Shown: piece after piece, positions 59,927-64,000 of the stretch
How the letters are laid out: every line of letters begins with the position of its first letter
How positions within the stretch are numbered: the first letter of the stretch is position 1
Source: CAVWUA01 sp963758025
GTDB lineage: Bacteria; Planctomycetota; Planctomycetia; Isosphaerales; Isosphaeraceae
Length of the DNA: 64,000 nt
Reading direction: 5' to 3'
Assembly: GCA_963758025.1 (NCBI GenBank)
Contig: CAVWUA010000005.1
Coordinates: forward strand, 310,001-374,000
Notes under the pieces: generated by a model
Databases searched by the model: none
What the model saw: only the letters and a program-made list of their open reading frames with translations
Told to the model about the DNA's origin: nothing
Program-made: the position numbers and the translations under genes

Positions 59927-60973
59927 ATGGCAGGCACGGACACGGCGGTCATCCGACTTTCGGACCTCACGGACGGCCAGGAGGCCGATTGTTTCGCGGT
60001 GCTGGTCAAGAAGGTCAAGGGGGTCACGTACAAGAACGAACCTTACGTCAAATGTTCGTTCCGCGACAAGCGGGTGATGGTCGAGGCCCCACTCTGGGCC
60101 AATCATCGCTTCCTCAAGGCGGCCGATCAATGGGTGGAGGGGATCGCCTACCGGATGCACGTCCGGGCGGAGATCAAACCGAAATACGGCCTTCAGTTGG
60201 AGATCCTCGACATCCGCGCGGTGGTCCCCGAGGACGAGGCGGACGGGTACGACTTCACGGACCTCGTCGAGAGCACCGAGCGGCCGATCGAGGAACTCTT
60301 CAGCAAGATTCAGGAATGCATTCAGAAGTACGTTGAGGACCCGTACCTGAACCGTCTGGTCGTGCAGGTACTGGAGGATCATGGCCCCCTCTTCAAGAAG
60401 ATGCAGGCGGCCTCGACCTTCCACCACAATTACACCGGGGGCCTGCTGGAGCACGTCTGGAGCATGACGCGCATCAGCGGCTTCCTCGCGGACCATTACG
60501 CCAAATACTACAACAAGCTGAACCCGCCGTTGAACAAGAGCGTGATCGTCGCGGCGGCCATCCTGCACGACATCGGCAAGCTCCTGGAGCTGGAGTATCA
60601 CCCGGTCGAGGCGAAGTACACCAAGCGAGGGATGTTGATCGGCCACGTCCTGATGGGCCGCGACCTCGTGCGGGAGGCGGCCAGCCGGATCGAGGGGTTC
60701 CCCGAGGAAACGCTGCTCCTTCTGGAGCACGCCATCCTGGCGCACCACGGCAAGCGCGAGTTCGGCGCGCCGATCGTCCCGCAGACGATCGAGGCGCTGA
60801 TCGTCTCTTACGTGGACGATCTCGACGCCAAGATCAACGTCGCGGCGCGGGAGTGCATCTTCTCCCAGACAGCGGACGACTTCACCGACAAGGTCTTCGT
60901 CCTCGACAAACGACGCCTCTACAAGGGCATTCCGCTCGAACTTCCCGCGGACGACGGGCTTTCCTCGGACTGA
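59927..60973 (+). CDS. OB-fold plus HD-domain phosphohydrolase, YhaM-like
   Basis: 348 residues. An N-terminal OB-fold nucleic-acid-binding domain (LTDGQEADCFAVLVKKVKGVTYKNEPYVKCSFRDKR) followed by an HD domain: TFHHNYTGGLLEHVWSMTRI, VAAAILHDIGKLLELEY, LLEHAILAHHGKREFGAP and VSYVDDLDAKIN, giving the metal-binding His/Asp set. This matches the YhaM family of 3'-5' exoribonucleases and related HD proteins. Met 59927 begins the OB fold; AAGGGAGC upstream supports it. A convergent/divergent boundary with the oxidoreductase lies at about 59.8 kb. Confidence 0.9.
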   Translation: MAGTDTAVIRLSDLTDGQEADCFAVLVKKVKGVTYKNEPYVKCSFRDKRVMVEAPLWANHRFLKAADQWVEGIAYRMHVRAEIKPKYGLQLEILDIRAVVPEDEADGYDFTDLVESTERPIEELFSKIQECIQKYVEDPYLNRLVVQVLEDHGPLFKKMQAASTFHHNYTGGLLEHVWSMTRISGFLADHYAKYYNKLNPPLNKSVIVAAAILHDIGKLLELEYHPVEAKYTKRGMLIGHVLMGRDLVREAASRIEGFPEETLLLLEHAILAHHGKREFGAPIVPQTIEALIVSYVDDLDAKINVAARECIFSQTADDFTDKVFVLDKRRLYKGIPLELPADDGLSSD

Positions 60974-61015
60974 CGGATCGCGGCCTGATCCCGCGAATCG
61001 ATACCCATGTTCCAA

Positions 61016-61044
61016 TTGCGATGAGGGTTAAATCACCCTACAAT
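61016..61044 (+). promoter_or_regulatory. Candidate promoter of the metal-binding lipoprotein gene
   Basis: TTGCGA (61016-61021), 17-base spacer, TACAAT (61039-61044), about 50 bases before the start at 61096. This is one of the better promoter matches in the window. Confidence 0.6.
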
Positions 61045-61095
61045 GAGGGTCGATCCCGGGAGAGTTCCGGGAGTGAGACATTTTTGAAACCCGTG

Positions 61096-61680
61096 ATGAG
61101 ACACACCATGATGAAGCGAATGACCTGGTGCACCGCCCTGGCCCTGGCGGCCTTCATTGGTTGCGGCGAACCGGAATCGCCCCCGGATGACGGCATGACT
61201 CCGATTGAAGCAATTAATGAGAATCCGTCCTCGCCCGAGGTTGAGCCTGGTGCCGCGACGGCGACTTCAACCGAAACCCCGGCGGAAAAGACGGACCTGG
61301 CCACGCCAGGCGCCGGCCTCCCGTCCGATTACCCCGGCAAGGAGAAGAAGGTCGAGGAGGGTGATGATAACGCCTCCGATCTGCCGCCCCCGGCGTCCGC
61401 CAAGGAGGAGCCAGCCGCCGAGAAGCCCGAAGAGGACCAGACCGCGGCCGTCGAGCTTTCGGAAGACGAGATCGCCGAGATCAAGAAGTTGCCCGAGGAC
61501 CAGCAAAAGCTGGCCCTGGCGCAGGCTCTCTGCCCCCTGAGTGGTGAGAATCTCGGCAGCATGGGCAAGCCTGTGGTCAAGACCGTCGGTGATAAGACCG
61601 TCTTCCTCTGCTGCAAGGGATGCGAGGAGGAGTTCGATAAGGACCCCGAGGCCGTCCTGGCCAAGCTGGAAAATCAGTAA
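61096..61680 (+). CDS. Lipoprotein with C-terminal TRASH/YHS-like metal-binding domain
   Basis: 194 residues. The signal sequence MMKRMTWCTALALAAFIGCGEPE ends in a lipobox-like AFIGC, so the Cys probably carries lipid (the first Met at 61096 or the second at 61108 could start). A long acidic, Pro/Glu-rich linker follows. The C-terminal 60 residues form a YHS/TRASH-type domain: ALCPLSGENLGSMGKPVVKTVGDKTVFLCCKGCEEEFDKDPEAVLAKLENQ, with a CPxxG plus CCxxC cysteine set suited to binding a soft metal such as copper. Envelope metal sensing or sequestration is plausible; no resistance genes are adjacent. Confidence 0.78.
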   Translation: MRHTMMKRMTWCTALALAAFIGCGEPESPPDDGMTPIEAINENPSSPEVEPGAATATSTETPAEKTDLATPGAGLPSDYPGKEKKVEEGDDNASDLPPPASAKEEPAAEKPEEDQTAAVELSEDEIAEIKKLPEDQQKLALAQALCPLSGENLGSMGKPVVKTVGDKTVFLCCKGCEEEFDKDPEAVLAKLENQ

Positions 61681-62117
61681 TGTTCGGAGTGATCGCTCCG
61701 CAACGTTAGAAATTGTGAAGATGGGGTCTGGCGAGCACCGCCAGGCCCCGCTATAATGCGACTCCGAGCGAAAACGGAACGAGAGAGGCCGACGCTGGCC
61801 TCAACGGTGGAAACGCCAAGACGCCCGGCGTGGTCCTCTCTCGACACCACCCCCGCCCCAGTGGTCCTCTCCCCCAAAGGGGTCCGGGGTCCGAATCGCC
61901 GCCTTTTGAGGTTTGTCTCCGACGGCTCGTGGGCCATTGCCCCTTCCGTCGGATACGTCGCCTTTTGTCGGTGGTTTCCCCGGTGCCCGACGTCCCTCGC
62001 GGACGCCTTCCGCACCTCGCCTCCCGGCGCGAGCCGGCGCTGACTTGCCGGTATTTCGTCGCGTTTCTTTCCCAGGTATTCACCACCCTTCCCTTTAGTT
62101 CTGGAGCTGCGCCTTCC
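61681..62117 (+). other. Long leader upstream of the glutamine synthetase
   Basis: TATAAT at 61752-61757 with a weak TGGCGA 17 bases upstream gives a predicted leader of about 350 bases. A perfect 8-bp stem TCCGACGG/CCGTCGGA (61918-61925 / 61946-61953) lies in it. No ORF is supported. I could not match it to a known glutamine riboswitch. Confidence 0.4.

Positions 62118-64000
<1,883 letters not shown>

Overview
The window is GC-rich bacterial chromosome, almost certainly from a planctomycete and most likely an Isosphaeraceae-type member of the Planctomycetota. The case rests on gene content, not a database search. It carries a tandem set of small membrane proteins with an RRFTLLD-type N-terminus, a GAF-HlyD / HlyD / M50-HlyD membrane locus, a very large extracellular subtilase with an LEDRKLP N-terminal motif, a FAD/phytoene-desaturase-like oxidoreductase, a type III glutamine synthetase, and a Kdo transferase that implies an LPS-type outer membrane. 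No tRNA, rRNA, prophage or CRISPR array was seen. Domain assignments come from recognised motifs.

Layout. 1-2104: end of a xanthine-dehydrogenase-family operon (molybdopterin subunit, FAD subunit, small Cys-rich protein), a terminator and a tiny Lys-rich protein. 2174-7274 (minus): thyA, folA, a UvrD/PcrA-type helicase and a repeat-helical protein. 7605-11080 (plus): rho, a membrane-anchored FGE-like protein and a small hypothetical. 11164-17621 (minus): HEVGH zinc metalloprotease, NAD-dependent epimerase, a pair of 62-bp intergenic repeats, three paralogous membrane proteins. 17962-23415 (plus): the three-gene membrane/efflux-like locus, including a PqqD-like + M50 + HlyD fusion. 23687-25249: an IS4-type insertion sequence inserted in a palindromic repeat. 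25562-34783 (minus): giant subtilase, DUF3467 protein, Kdo transferase, mutS; then a STAS protein. 35621-42680: sppA, RraA-like protein, nfo-ppk overlapping pair, a secreted Gln-rich protein. 42826-49236 (minus): dnaK, a three-gene Uma2 nuclease operon, clpB. 49868-54792: pheA, thrC, a secreted hypothetical (minus), dapB, a small Cys-containing protein. 54906-59724: nucleotide-sugar enzymes, a GT4 glycosyltransferase and the FAD oxidoreductase. 59927-64000: HD-domain/OB-fold protein, a metal-binding lipoprotein, and a glutamine synthetase running off the end.

The most important caution is sequence quality. About nineteen clear single-base frameshifts interrupt otherwise well-conserved genes, including thyA, rho, mutS, clpB, ppk, pheA, galE and glutamine synthetase. 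In every case the total gene length modulo 3 fits the inferred indels and the protein resumes exactly in the next frame. I treat these as sequencing or assembly indels, annotate each gene as one unit, and state where the break lies.

Functionally the window mixes housekeeping (folate/thymidylate, DNA repair, chaperones, amino-acid synthesis, polyphosphate, nitrogen assimilation) with planctomycete-specific envelope and secretion genes. The best candidates for something undescribed are the 17962-23415 locus, the Uma2 operon between dnaK and clpB, the 62-bp repeats near 15.6 kb, and the paired dyads upstream of dnaK.
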